From Candidatus Accumulibacter propinquus (GTDB lineage Bacteria > Pseudomonadota > Gammaproteobacteria > Burkholderiales > Rhodocyclaceae), in contig JADKBU010000003.1 in NCBI GenBank assembly GCA_016714935.1, forward strand, positions 1 through 64,000: 64,000 bases of DNA, given 5' to 3'. Of the stretch, positions 40,152 to 48,973 are shown one piece after another (the first letter of the stretch is position 1; every line of letters begins with the position of its first letter). Under the pieces are notes generated by a model that ran no database searches, was not told the DNA's origin, and saw nothing but the letters and a program-made list of their open reading frames with translations. Made by a program: the position numbers and the translations under genes.

Positions 40152-42689
40152 CTACCTGCGCCCACCGAGCAGTCCGAGGAGGCCTTCGGCGAGGCGCTGC
40201 ACGGTCTGAGGGTCGGGTACGGGCAGCTTGAGGTAGCGTTGCCCGGTCGCCGAATCGGTTTGTACCCACGGCGACTCGCTTTCGTCACTGGATGCCTTTG
40301 CCAGTTCGCCGAGCAATTGCATGCCGGCCGTCAGCAGCGGTGCCCAGGGATCGGCGGCTCCCGGTGGTGTCGCGGCGGTGGGTGACAGCGTCTCGGCAGT
40401 GGGAGTTGGGCAGGGTTCGGGGCGGGGTTCGCCAGCGGCGGTCTCCTCGGCCTCGCTGGTAGGTTCGGATTGCCGGTATTCTTCCCCACTGTCGGTTGCC
40501 GTCCCGCTTTCCGCCGTGGCATCAAGCGGCGAGCTGTCCTGACATTCCTCGTACACCGGGGTTTCGCTTTGCGCGGCACTGGAGACCTGTTCGACGGTTT
40601 CCATGAATTTCGACAGACGTGTGCCCTGCAGGACGATCTCGCTCTCGCCGCCGTCGAGGATGCCGGCAAACAAGGACTGCTTGAACGCGAGCACCGAGAG
40701 CATGCCTTCCTCGATCGTTCCCCTGGCGACGAAGTTGATCACCTGCACGCCGCGCGTCTGGCCCAGGCGGTGCACACGACCGATGCGTTGTTCGAGCACT
40801 GCCGGATTCCACGGGAGATCCATATTGATCACCACCGCCGCCGCGTGTTGCAGGTTGAGACCGACGCCGCCGGCGTCGGTGCTGAGAAACAGTCTGCAGG
40901 CGGGATCACTGTTGAAACGGTCGACGAGTGCTCCACGCTTTTCGCCCGGCACGCCGCCGTGGAACAGCACGTGCTCCCAGCCGCGCTGGCGAAGGCGGCG
41001 GACGATCAATTCGTGTGTCCGCAGCCACTGGCTGAAGACGACGACCTTGGCCTGTGGGTCGCTCAGGATGTCATCGAGCAGGGCCAGCAATTCGTCGGCC
41101 TTGTAGCCGTCGTCGGTCTCGTGGTCGATCAGGAAGCTGCTGTTGCACGCCATGCGCATGTTCTGCAGCGAACAGTGCAGACGCAACTGGTCCTTGTCGG
41201 AGAGGAAACCGGTGTGGCGCCAGCGTTGGACGATGCGCGCGACCACTTGGCGGTTCTCTTCGTGATGGTCTGCCTGCAGCTGACTCATCGGCATGAACAG
41301 GGTGTTGTCGACGCGCTCGGGCAGTTGGTCCAGTACCTCGGCCTTGCGCCGGCGCAACAGGATTGGCGCCAGCGTCTCGCCGATCCGGTGCAGATCGCGG
41401 TAGCCGGTGACGCGTCCGCGCTCATCGCGCTGCTGATGTTCGTCGAGCAGGCGCCAGGTGGGCCCCAGGCGGTACTGATCTACGAACTGGACGATCGAGA
41501 TCAGTTCTTCAAGCCGGTTTTCCAGGGGTGTGCCGGTCAGCACGATGGCGTAGGGACTGTCGATACGCTTCAGCGCTCGTGCGGCAATGGTGTTCCAGTT
41601 CTTGATCCGCTGTGCTTCGTCGACGATCACCACGTCCGGCGCCCAGGCCTGGATCAGGTCGAGGTCGCGGCTCAGCGTTTCGTAGTTGGTGATCTTGCAG
41701 AAGTCGTCCTGCGCATAACGCGCCTGGCGCACGCTGCGCAAGCCACCGATGACCGTTGCGCGGCGTTCGGTGAAGCGGGCGAACTCGCGCTCCCACTGAT
41801 GCTTGAGCGAGGTCGGGCAGACGATCAGCACCCGCTCTGCAGCAAAGTGCCGGGCGAAGATTTCCACTGCGGCGATTGCCTGTACGGTTTTGCCCAGGCC
41901 CATTTCATCGCCGATCAGAGCGCGGCCGGCGCGTGCAGCAAAGAGTGCGCCTTCGCGTTGGTAGGGATAAAGCGCGACCTTGAGCAGGGTTTGCAGGTCA
42001 TGGCTGTCGGCGCCCATCGGATAGGCCGCGGCGAGCGCGTGCCGGCGTAGTTCGCCGTCGCGGACTTCGGCGACGAAGGACAAGGCGTCATCAGCGCAGC
42101 GCAACTCATGGCCGGCGGCGCGAACGTGGTCCACGAACGCCGGCAGATCGGTAAAGTGCTGCGGCGGCAACTGCCAGCCATCGGCAGGATCGAACAGACG
42201 CCGCGCCGCCGGCTGCAGATCGGGTGGAAAATCGCTGCCCAGACGGAGGCGGACACGCCGCTGTCCGCTATAGTCGAGAAAGAGTTCGCTGAACGATCCC
42301 GGGAAGCCGCGTGCGAGCGCGGTCTTGCCCCCCGGTCGGGCGCCGATCTGCGCCAGCGTGAATTCGATGTGCTTGCAGGTACCGAGATGGTTGGTGGCAA
42401 AGTCGGGACACGCGCAGTAGTTGTCGCCGGCAAGTGCACCGCGAATCGACACCCGGTAGCGGCTGCGACTTTCAGGGTTGAACACCGCGAATTCGGAGAA
42501 CACCGGATCGTCGCCGAGGTTCTCCAGGCCGAACTTCTGCTCGCGGCCGAATTGCCGGCGCAACGCCCTTTGCCATTCATCGGCCGCCAGGTCGGCGGGT
42601 TTGCGCTGGCGCGAGAGGCGCGGTTCGGCAGCGCTGCGGGCGGGAGCCTTGTTGTTCCTGGTGGCGGTGTTTCCGGGTATCTTGCTCAT
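40152..42689 (-). CDS. SWI2/SNF2-family helicase with SWIM zinc finger
   Basis: 845 residues. SWIM-type zinc finger near residues 92-110 (CACPDFATNHLGTCKH), then the SF2 ATPase: GDEMGLGKTVQAI (Walker A), CPTSLKHQWEREF, VDEAQRIKN (DEAQ box), LTGTPLENRLEEL, and the C-terminal helicase lobe FHGGVPGEKRGALVDRF, LSTDAGGVGLNLQHA, QRIGRVHRLGQTR. The ~180-residue tail is acidic and low-complexity, then SPWVQTDSATGQRYLKLPVP. A RapA/HepA-like DNA translocase whose exact role (transcription recycling, repair or phage defence) is unknown. It is transcribed after tex with a 58-bp gap. Confidence 0.9.
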   Translation of the reverse strand: MSKIPGNTATRNNKAPARSAAEPRLSRQRKPADLAADEWQRALRRQFGREQKFGLENLGDDPVFSEFAVFNPESRSRYRVSIRGALAGDNYCACPDFATNHLGTCKHIEFTLAQIGARPGGKTALARGFPGSFSELFLDYSGQRRVRLRLGSDFPPDLQPAARRLFDPADGWQLPPQHFTDLPAFVDHVRAAGHELRCADDALSFVAEVRDGELRRHALAAAYPMGADSHDLQTLLKVALYPYQREGALFAARAGRALIGDEMGLGKTVQAIAAVEIFARHFAAERVLIVCPTSLKHQWEREFARFTERRATVIGGLRSVRQARYAQDDFCKITNYETLSRDLDLIQAWAPDVVIVDEAQRIKNWNTIAARALKRIDSPYAIVLTGTPLENRLEELISIVQFVDQYRLGPTWRLLDEHQQRDERGRVTGYRDLHRIGETLAPILLRRRKAEVLDQLPERVDNTLFMPMSQLQADHHEENRQVVARIVQRWRHTGFLSDKDQLRLHCSLQNMRMACNSSFLIDHETDDGYKADELLALLDDILSDPQAKVVVFSQWLRTHELIVRRLRQRGWEHVLFHGGVPGEKRGALVDRFNSDPACRLFLSTDAGGVGLNLQHAAAVVINMDLPWNPAVLEQRIGRVHRLGQTRGVQVINFVARGTIEEGMLSVLAFKQSLFAGILDGGESEIVLQGTRLSKFMETVEQVSSAAQSETPVYEECQDSSPLDATAESGTATDSGEEYRQSEPTSEAEETAAGEPRPEPCPTPTAETLSPTAATPPGAADPWAPLLTAGMQLLGELAKASSDESESPWVQTDSATGQRYLKLPVPDPQTVQRLAEGLLGLLGGRR

Positions 42690-42747
42690 GGCGTTATCGG
42701 TTGTTGTTGATCAGCTTGGCGAGGGAGGCTCTCGGCGGTCACTGCGG

Positions 42748-45069
42748 TCAGCGTTTCAGGCGGGCAAAGGCGCTGGCCATGGCGCTGCTCGGTTGTGGCT
42801 GGCTGTGCTGGCGCTCCCGGGCCCTGGCCGAGGCCGGTGCGGGCGCGGCTTTCGGCGTGTTCGGCAGCGCCTCGGCGAGACGCATGCTCAGCGCAATACG
42901 CTGGCGCGCCAGATCCACTTCGAGCACCTTGACCTTGACCACATCGCCGGCCTTGACCACGGTGCGCGGGTCCTTGACGAACTTGTTGGCGATCGCCGAG
43001 ATATGCACCAGTCCGTCCTGGTGCACGCCGATGTCGACAAAGGCGCCGAAGTTGGCGACGTTGGTGACCACGCCTTCGAGAATCATCCCCGGCTGCAGGT
43101 CCTTGGCGGATTCGACGCCCTCCCGGAAAGCGGCGGTCCTGAACTCCGGGCGCGGGTCGCGGCCCGGTTTTTCGAGTTCCTTGAGGATGTCGCGAACGGT
43201 CGGCAGGCCGAACTTGTCGTCGATGAATTTTTCCGGCACCAGCGTCCTGAGCAGTCGTGAGTCACCGATCACTTCGCCGATGCCTTTCCGGATGTCGGCG
43301 AGAATTCTCTCGACGAGCGGGTAGGCTTCGGGGTGTACCGCCGAACGATCAAGCGGGTTGTCGCTCTCATGCACGCGCAGGAAACCGGCAGCCAACTCGA
43401 AAGTCTTGTCGCCGAGACGCGGGACACCCCGGAGTGCCTGTCGGTTGCGGAAGGCGCCATGCTGGTCGCGATGGGTCACGATGTTCGCCGCCAGCGTTGG
43501 GCTGAGGCCGGAAACGCGGGTCAGGAGCGCTACCGACGCGGTGTTGACGTCTACCCCGACCGCGTTCACACAGTCCTCGACCACGCCGTTGAGCGCTTTG
43601 GCCAGCTTGCTCTGGCTGACGTCATGCTGGTACTGGCCAACCCCGATGGACTTGGGGTCGATCTTCACCAGCTCGGCCAGCGGGTCCTGCAGGCGGCGGG
43701 CAATCGATACGGCGCCGCGCAGGCTGACGTCGAGGTCCGGGAATTCGCGCGAGGCGTATTCGGAAGCCGAATAGACCGAAGCGCCAGCCTCCGAGACGAC
43801 GATCTTGCCGAGGTGCAGGTCCGCGTGCTGGCGGATCAGGTCGCCAACCAGGCGATCGGTCTCGCGCGAGGCGGTGCCGTTGCCGATGCTGATCAGGGCG
43901 ACCTGGTGCCTGCGCGCGAGCTGGGCCAGGGTGTGCAGCGCGCCGTCCCAGTCACGGCGCGGCTCGTGTGGGTAGATCGTGGCGGTGTCGAGGAGTTTGC
44001 CGGTGGGGTCGACGACGGCGACCTTGACGCCGGTGCGCAGGCCGGGATCGAGGCCCATGGTGGCGTGCTTGCCGGCGGGTGCGGCGAGCAGCAGATCGTG
44101 CAGGTTGGCGCCAAACACCCGGATCGCCTCGGCTTCGGCGCGCTCGCGCAGCGCATTCATCAATTCCAGTTCGAGGTGCAGCGAAGCCTTGATGCGCCAG
44201 GTCCAGCGCACCGTTTCGGCAAGCCACCGGTCGGCTGGTCGGCCCTGGTCGACGATGCCGAAGCGCCGCGCGATGCGCGATTCACACGGGTTGGGGCCAT
44301 TCGCCTGGTCGTCGAGTTCATTGTCGAGAACCAGCGCCAGTTGCAGCAGGCCCTCGTTACGGCCGCGGAACAGCGCCAGGGCGCGATGCGAGGGAACCGC
44401 CAGGAGGGGTTCGGCGTAGGCAAAATAGTCCTGGAACTTGGCGGCCTCGATTTCCTTGCCGGCGACGAGCGTCGATTTCACGAAGCCATGCGCCTCGAGG
44501 TAGCTGCGCAACTCGCCGAGCAGGGCGGCGTCTTCCGAAAACTGTTCCATCAGAATCTGGCGGGCGCCGTCGAGCACGCTTCTGACGTCGCTGAAGCCGG
44601 CGTCGGCGTTGATGAAGCGTTCGGCCTCGACTTCAGGGGCCAGCAGCGGGTTGGCGAGCAGGGCTTCGGCGAGTGGTGCGAGACCGGCTTCCCGGGCGGC
44701 TTGCGCCTTGCTGCGCCGCTTCGGCTTGTACGGCAGATAAAGATCTTCGAGGCGTTGCTTGGTGTCCGCGGCGTTGATTGCCGCTGCCAGCTCCGGGCTC
44801 AGCTTGCCCTGCTCGTCAATCGAGGCGAGGACAGATCTGCGCCGGTCTTCGAGTTCGCGCAGGTAGGTCAGACGCTCGTCGAGCAGGCGCAACTGGATGT
44901 CGTCGAGCCCCCCGGTAACTTCCTTGCGATAGCGGGCGATAAACGGGACGGTGGCGCCTTCGTCGAGCAGGGCGGCGGTGGCCAGCACCTGTTGAGGGCG
45001 ACAGGCCACTTCTGCGGCAATCTTTTCGGTAATTTGCTGGGCAACACGGGTTTCGATCGAGGGCGGCAT
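42748..45069 (-). CDS. tex: Tex, S1-domain transcription accessory protein
   Basis: 773 residues, family-typical length. N-terminal helical region with VPFIARYRKEVTGGLDD, central YqgF/RNase H-like domain (GLDPGLRTGVKVAVVD, IGNGTASRETDR, EAGASVYSASEYA), helix-hairpin-helix region (SVALLTRVSGLSPTLA, FRNRQALRGVPRLGDKTFE), and a C-terminal S1 RNA-binding domain (GMILEGVVTNVANFGAFVDI, HQDGLVHIS). It binds nucleic acids and affects transcription; the molecular role is still debated. Start ATG ends at 45069. It is divergent from fliW with a ~170-bp gap. Confidence 0.96.
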   Translation of the reverse strand: MPPSIETRVAQQITEKIAAEVACRPQQVLATAALLDEGATVPFIARYRKEVTGGLDDIQLRLLDERLTYLRELEDRRRSVLASIDEQGKLSPELAAAINAADTKQRLEDLYLPYKPKRRSKAQAAREAGLAPLAEALLANPLLAPEVEAERFINADAGFSDVRSVLDGARQILMEQFSEDAALLGELRSYLEAHGFVKSTLVAGKEIEAAKFQDYFAYAEPLLAVPSHRALALFRGRNEGLLQLALVLDNELDDQANGPNPCESRIARRFGIVDQGRPADRWLAETVRWTWRIKASLHLELELMNALRERAEAEAIRVFGANLHDLLLAAPAGKHATMGLDPGLRTGVKVAVVDPTGKLLDTATIYPHEPRRDWDGALHTLAQLARRHQVALISIGNGTASRETDRLVGDLIRQHADLHLGKIVVSEAGASVYSASEYASREFPDLDVSLRGAVSIARRLQDPLAELVKIDPKSIGVGQYQHDVSQSKLAKALNGVVEDCVNAVGVDVNTASVALLTRVSGLSPTLAANIVTHRDQHGAFRNRQALRGVPRLGDKTFELAAGFLRVHESDNPLDRSAVHPEAYPLVERILADIRKGIGEVIGDSRLLRTLVPEKFIDDKFGLPTVRDILKELEKPGRDPRPEFRTAAFREGVESAKDLQPGMILEGVVTNVANFGAFVDIGVHQDGLVHISAIANKFVKDPRTVVKAGDVVKVKVLEVDLARQRIALSMRLAEALPNTPKAAPAPASARARERQHSQPQPSSAMASAFARLKR

Positions 45070-45238
45070 GAGCGAGCACAGGTTGGAGGGTTTGAAAAAG
45101 GCCGAACTATGCAGAATCGGCAGGCAAAACTCAAGAACACCGACGGCCGCCAGGCCGATTGCATTGCCGCCGTACCGAGAAAAGGGTTAAATTGCCAGTC
45201 TTGGGCAGCGACATCCCGCTGTGGCTCAGGGAGGCATC

Positions 45239-45670
45239 ATGAAAATCGATATTGAACACTTTGGTCTGAGAGACGTGCCGGTTGATCCGGATACCGTATT
45301 CACTTTTGCCGAGGGGGTTGCGGGTTTTGCGCACTGCACGCAGTTCACGATTTTCCACGAGGAAGGCAGCAATCCCAGGGTCTTCTGGCTACAGTCGCTG
45401 GACGACGCCGAGGTGATGTTTCCGATTGTGGCCCCCGAGATGCTGGATGTCGAATACCAGATCGAACTTTCCGACGCTGACTGCGCGCTGCTCGGGCTGG
45501 AGAAGGCCGAGGATGCGGCGGTGGTGGTCATCGTGTACCGCGACGCGGCCGAGGGTGGGAAGATTGCGGCCAATACCCGTTCGCCGATCATCCTGAACCT
45601 GAGCAACCGTCGGGCGATGCAGAAAGTGTTGCAGGAGGTGCATCCGACACTGCTGTACCGCGCGCGTTGA
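45239..45670 (+). CDS. fliW: Flagellar assembly factor FliW
   Basis: 143 residues, start ATG 45239 with a strong AGGGAGG site. FliW landmarks: FTFAEGVAGFAHCTQF, WLQSLDDAEVMFPIVAPE, NTRSPIILN. FliW binds flagellin or CsrA and so couples flagellin synthesis to filament assembly. Chemotaxis and flagellar export genes follow 3-15 kb downstream. A weak sigma28-like sequence (TAAA at 45188-45191, then AGCGACAT after 15 bases) precedes it, of low confidence. No csrA or flagellin gene is nearby in the window. Confidence 0.9.
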   Translation: MKIDIEHFGLRDVPVDPDTVFTFAEGVAGFAHCTQFTIFHEEGSNPRVFWLQSLDDAEVMFPIVAPEMLDVEYQIELSDADCALLGLEKAEDAAVVVIVYRDAAEGGKIAANTRSPIILNLSNRRAMQKVLQEVHPTLLYRAR

Positions 45671-45753
45671 GCTTGAAGGTACAGGGGTTCTGGTTTTCGA
45701 CTGTCGTGTTCGTGATTGGCCGGCGCTTTCGCGAAGGCAGGGCGCTTGGGCGG

Positions 45754-46257
45754 ATGGTTTTCGGAACTGTTCACGCCAACCCGGATCCAGAATGGCGGGC
45801 GATTTGCGCTTATTGCGTAAGATCGCTGCTCGTGCTCTGCCTGGTTTCTGCGGTCGGCGCTGCCGAGATGGAACTACCTGCCGGCAGGGTCAAGCGCAGT
45901 CAAGGTAGTGTCACTGTCGAGCGAGCCGGACAAACCCGGGCGGTCGAGGTGGGTACCCCGGTTTACGTCGGGGACCGGGTGCGTACAGCGGCTGATGGTG
46001 CGGTGGGAATCACCCTGTCCGATGACACCCTGCTCACCGCCGGGCCGGGCAGTACCCTGTTGATCAACGAATTCCGCTTCAATACCACGACCAACGACGG
46101 CAACCTGCTGGCCACGCTGCTCAAGGGGACGCTGAGCGTGGTGACCGGCCTGATCGGCAAGCAGGCGCCGCAGAATGTCAGCTTCAAGACGCCGACCGTC
46201 GTGCTGGGCATCCGGGGCACCGAGTTCATCATCGAAGCGCGGGGAGACGGCGAGTGA
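45754..46257 (+). CDS. Exported FecR-domain protein
   Basis: About 167 residues from ATG 45754; the frame is open further upstream to 45667 but that stretch has no export signal. A hydrophobic signal segment (SLLVLCLVSAVGA) precedes AEMELPAG. Then the FecR domain: GSVTVERAGQTRAVEVGTPVYVGDRVRTAADGAV split by turns, LSDDTLLTAGPGS, TLLKGTLSVVTG, FKTPTVVLGIRGTEFIIEA. The TPTxVLGIRGTEF closing motif is diagnostic of periplasmic FecR-like proteins fused to or encoded beside CHASE2 and OmpA proteins. It overlaps the OmpA-like lipoprotein gene (GTGA at 46254). Probably part of a signalling set with the next two genes. Confidence 0.82.
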   Translation: MVFGTVHANPDPEWRAICAYCVRSLLVLCLVSAVGAAEMELPAGRVKRSQGSVTVERAGQTRAVEVGTPVYVGDRVRTAADGAVGITLSDDTLLTAGPGSTLLINEFRFNTTTNDGNLLATLLKGTLSVVTGLIGKQAPQNVSFKTPTVVLGIRGTEFIIEARGDGE

Positions 46258-46844
46258 GACGAGCGACCTGCCTGCTGTCTTTGGTCGTCCTGGGTCTCGC
46301 GGCCTGTGCGCGGTTGACCGACCATGTGGTCCTGCTGCCGGGACCGGATGGTCGTACGGGTGCCCTGTCGGTGACTGCGGCCTCTGGAGAAATGGTACTT
46401 TCCGAGCCCTATACCGGCGTCGACGTGGCAGGCGGCAAGGTGACCAGGCTGAGCACCAGCGCCGCGATGGTGCGCGAGGCCTTCGGCCCGTTGCTCGACA
46501 TGCAGCCACCGCGGCCGCGCTTCTTCGTGGTTCATTTCGAGGCCGGCAAAGACGTATTGACGCCGGCGTCGCGGAGCCTGCTGGCGAATGTTGGCACCGA
46601 ACTGGCGTCCCTGCCCGCCGGCGAAGCGGTGGTCATCGGCCATACGGATCGGATGGGGGCTCGCGAGTTCAACGACCGGTTGTCGTTGCAGCGCGCGGAG
46701 CTGGTGCGGGAACGCCTGGTCGGGGCGGGGGTGCCGCGCGATGCCATTTCCGTGGCCGGGCGAGGGGAGCGCGAACCGGTGGTGGTCACCGCTGACGAGG
46801 TGGCCGAGCCGCGTAACCGCCGTGTCGACATCAAGCTCCGTTGA
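46254..46844 (+). CDS. OmpA-family lipoprotein
   Basis: 196 residues, start GTG 46254 overlapping the FecR stop. Lipoprotein signal: CLLSLVVLGLAAC with the lipobox LAAC at about residue 18. C-terminal OmpA peptidoglycan-binding domain: FFVVHFEAGKDVLTPAS, VVIGHTDRMGAREFNDRLS, RAELVRERLVGAGV, GRGEREPVV, EPRNRRVDI. An outer-membrane-anchored, peptidoglycan-binding protein. Its coupling to the FecR-like and cyclase genes suggests it positions or reports to that sensor, but this is inferred from gene order only. Confidence 0.88.
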   Translation: MRRATCLLSLVVLGLAACARLTDHVVLLPGPDGRTGALSVTAASGEMVLSEPYTGVDVAGGKVTRLSTSAAMVREAFGPLLDMQPPRPRFFVVHFEAGKDVLTPASRSLLANVGTELASLPAGEAVVIGHTDRMGAREFNDRLSLQRAELVRERLVGAGVPRDAISVAGRGEREPVVVTADEVAEPRNRRVDIKLR

Positions 46845-48861
46845 TCTGGCGCGCACGTTTTTGCGCCGACTGGCGCCGCTCGACCTGTGGCAGTGGCTGG
46901 GCGTTGCCGTGCTTGGCGTGCTGCTCGCGCACGCTTCTGGCCATATCGAACTCGGTTTCCTGAACCGGATCGACGCATTGCTCTACGACGCCCGCGTGCG
47001 TTTGTTGGCGCGTGCGGAACCTGACCCACGCATCGCCATCGTCGACATCGACGAGCGTTCGCTGGCCGAACTGGGACGCTGGCCGTGGAATCGTGCTCGC
47101 CTGGCTGATCTGGTCGACAGCATTTTTCGACAACACGGTGCGCTGCTGCTCGGTCTGGATGTGATCCTGGCCGAACCGGACGAGAGTTCTGGTTTGGCAT
47201 CGCTGGATACCCTTGGGCGCGGCCCGCTACGCCACAACGACGCTTTCCAGGCCGCCCTGGCAGGCTTGCGTCCACAGCTGGATTACGACGGTCGTCTGGC
47301 CGCAGTGTTCCGCCGCTATCCGGTCGTGCTCGGGTTTCATCTGTCGAGTGGCGCGGGTGCGGCCAGCAGCGGGGAACTACCGCCCCCGCTGTCGCTGGGT
47401 GCTGGCGAGCCGGCAGGGCAACTGACGCGGTGGACGGGTTATGGAGCCAACCTGCCACGGCTACAGCAGGCTGCCGGTGCCGCCGGTTTTCTCAATGCGC
47501 CAATCGACCCCGACGGCGTGACGCGGCGAGCGCTGTTGTTGGCGCGGCATGACGACAAGATGTACGCAGCCCTGTCGCTGGTGATGACGCAGATCCTGCT
47601 GGGCAATCCACCTCTGCAACTGCGCTTTGCCGAACCGCCTGCGGGGTCGACCGGGAGCGGCACACTGGAGGCGCTTGAACTGTTGACGGTGCGCGGAGCG
47701 CTGCGCATCGCGGTGGATGAGCAGGCGGGCGTGCTGCTGCCCTTTCGGGGACCGGTGGGGAGTTTTGCTTACCATTCGGCGGTCGATGTGCTGGCCGGCC
47801 GCGTGCCGGTAGACAGCCTGCGTGGCCGGGTGGTGCTCCTTGGAACGACCGCGCCGGGCCTGCTCGACCAGCGCGTCACACCGGTCGGCGAGGCCTATCC
47901 CGGTGTCGAAGCGCACGCGAACCTGTTGTCCGGCCTGCTGGCGGGAAACCTGCCGCAGTCGCCCGCGTATACGCCGGGGGTCGAGGTCCTGGGCTTGCTG
48001 TTTGTCGGCACCGCGCTGCTGCTCGGCCTGCCGAGGTTTTCACCTGCGGGGGCGGTGCTGCTGGCGATGTCGTTGTTGGTGGTGGTGGTGGCCAGCAATC
48101 TGGCCGCCTGGGTCTTCGCGCGCCTGGCGCTGCCGATGGCGGCCATTCTTCTGTTGGTTGCGATGCTGCTGGCCCTGCATCTGTTCTTCGGCTATTTCGT
48201 GGAACATCGTGCCAAGCGACGTCTGACCGAGCTGTTTGGCCAGTACGTCCCGCCCGAACTGGTCGAGGAGATGAATCGTGATCCCACGCATTACAGCATG
48301 GAAGGACGTAGTTCCGAGATGACGGTGCTGTTCGCCGACGTCCGTGGTTTCACGACCCTGGCCGAGGGGATGCCGCCCGACGAACTGGCGCGGCTGATGA
48401 ACGATTACTTCTCGGTGATGACCGATATCATCCGCGCGCATCGCGGCACTCTGGACAAGTATGTCGGCGACGCGCTGGTGGCTTTCTGGGGTGCGCCGCT
48501 GGCCGACGCACAACACGCCCGGCATGCGGTCGAGGCCGGCCTGGCCATGCAGGCCGCGCTGATCGGCGTCAATCAGCGCTTTGCGAGCCGCGCCTGGCCG
48601 TCGCTACGGATTGGCATCGGCATCAACACGGGCACGATGGTTGTCGGCGACATGGGTTCGCGTCATCGTCGCTCCTATACCGTGCTCGGCGATGCGGTGA
48701 ACCTGGCTTCCCGCCTCGAAGGCTTGTCGGCGCAGTACGGTGCGGGCGTTATCATCGGCGAGGCGACGTACCAGGCCCTCGGCGAGTGGCGCTGCCGGCA
48801 GCTCGACCGCGTAACGGTGCGCGGGCGCACTACGCCGGTGGCGATCTATGAGCCGCTTTGA
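46822..48861 (+). CDS. CHASE2-domain class III adenylate/guanylate cyclase
   Basis: About 679 residues from GTG 46822 (23-base overlap with the lipoprotein gene); the exact start is uncertain. An N-terminal membrane segment (LWQWLGVAVLGVLLAHASG) leads to a periplasmic CHASE2 sensor (IDALLYDARVRLLAR, IAIVDIDERSLAELGRWPW, AVFRRYPVVLGFH). Three helices follow (~385-470), then a cyclase domain: VLFADVRGFTTLAEGM with the first metal Asp, GTLDKYVGDALVAFWGAP with the second, MVVGDMGSRHRRSYTVLGDAVN. Catalytic residues appear present, so it probably makes cAMP. The FecR-OmpA-CHASE2 cyclase arrangement suggests an envelope-sensing cyclic-nucleotide pathway. Confidence 0.9.
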   Translation: MSTSSSVDLARTFLRRLAPLDLWQWLGVAVLGVLLAHASGHIELGFLNRIDALLYDARVRLLARAEPDPRIAIVDIDERSLAELGRWPWNRARLADLVDSIFRQHGALLLGLDVILAEPDESSGLASLDTLGRGPLRHNDAFQAALAGLRPQLDYDGRLAAVFRRYPVVLGFHLSSGAGAASSGELPPPLSLGAGEPAGQLTRWTGYGANLPRLQQAAGAAGFLNAPIDPDGVTRRALLLARHDDKMYAALSLVMTQILLGNPPLQLRFAEPPAGSTGSGTLEALELLTVRGALRIAVDEQAGVLLPFRGPVGSFAYHSAVDVLAGRVPVDSLRGRVVLLGTTAPGLLDQRVTPVGEAYPGVEAHANLLSGLLAGNLPQSPAYTPGVEVLGLLFVGTALLLGLPRFSPAGAVLLAMSLLVVVVASNLAAWVFARLALPMAAILLLVAMLLALHLFFGYFVEHRAKRRLTELFGQYVPPELVEEMNRDPTHYSMEGRSSEMTVLFADVRGFTTLAEGMPPDELARLMNDYFSVMTDIIRAHRGTLDKYVGDALVAFWGAPLADAQHARHAVEAGLAMQAALIGVNQRFASRAWPSLRIGIGINTGTMVVGDMGSRHRRSYTVLGDAVNLASRLEGLSAQYGAGVIIGEATYQALGEWRCRQLDRVTVRGRTTPVAIYEPL

Positions 48862-48904
48862 TTGAACTGGCGAGGCCTGTGGTCGAGTTGCGCCAGGGGG
48901 AAGC

Positions 48905-48931
48905 TCAAGGCGCGGCAAAAAATGCCGTAAC
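48905..48931 (+). promoter_or_regulatory. Sigma28 (FliA)-type promoter of the chemoreceptor gene
   Basis: TCAA (48905-48908), 15 bases, then GCCGTAAC (48924-48931), against the consensus TAAA-N15-GCCGATAA. It lies 43 bp before the start at 48974. FliA is encoded at 61619, and receptors are usual late flagellar genes. Confidence 0.45.
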
Positions 48932-48973
48932 GTAGTGAATAAAATGGATGGATAAAACGATAAGGAGACGAGG

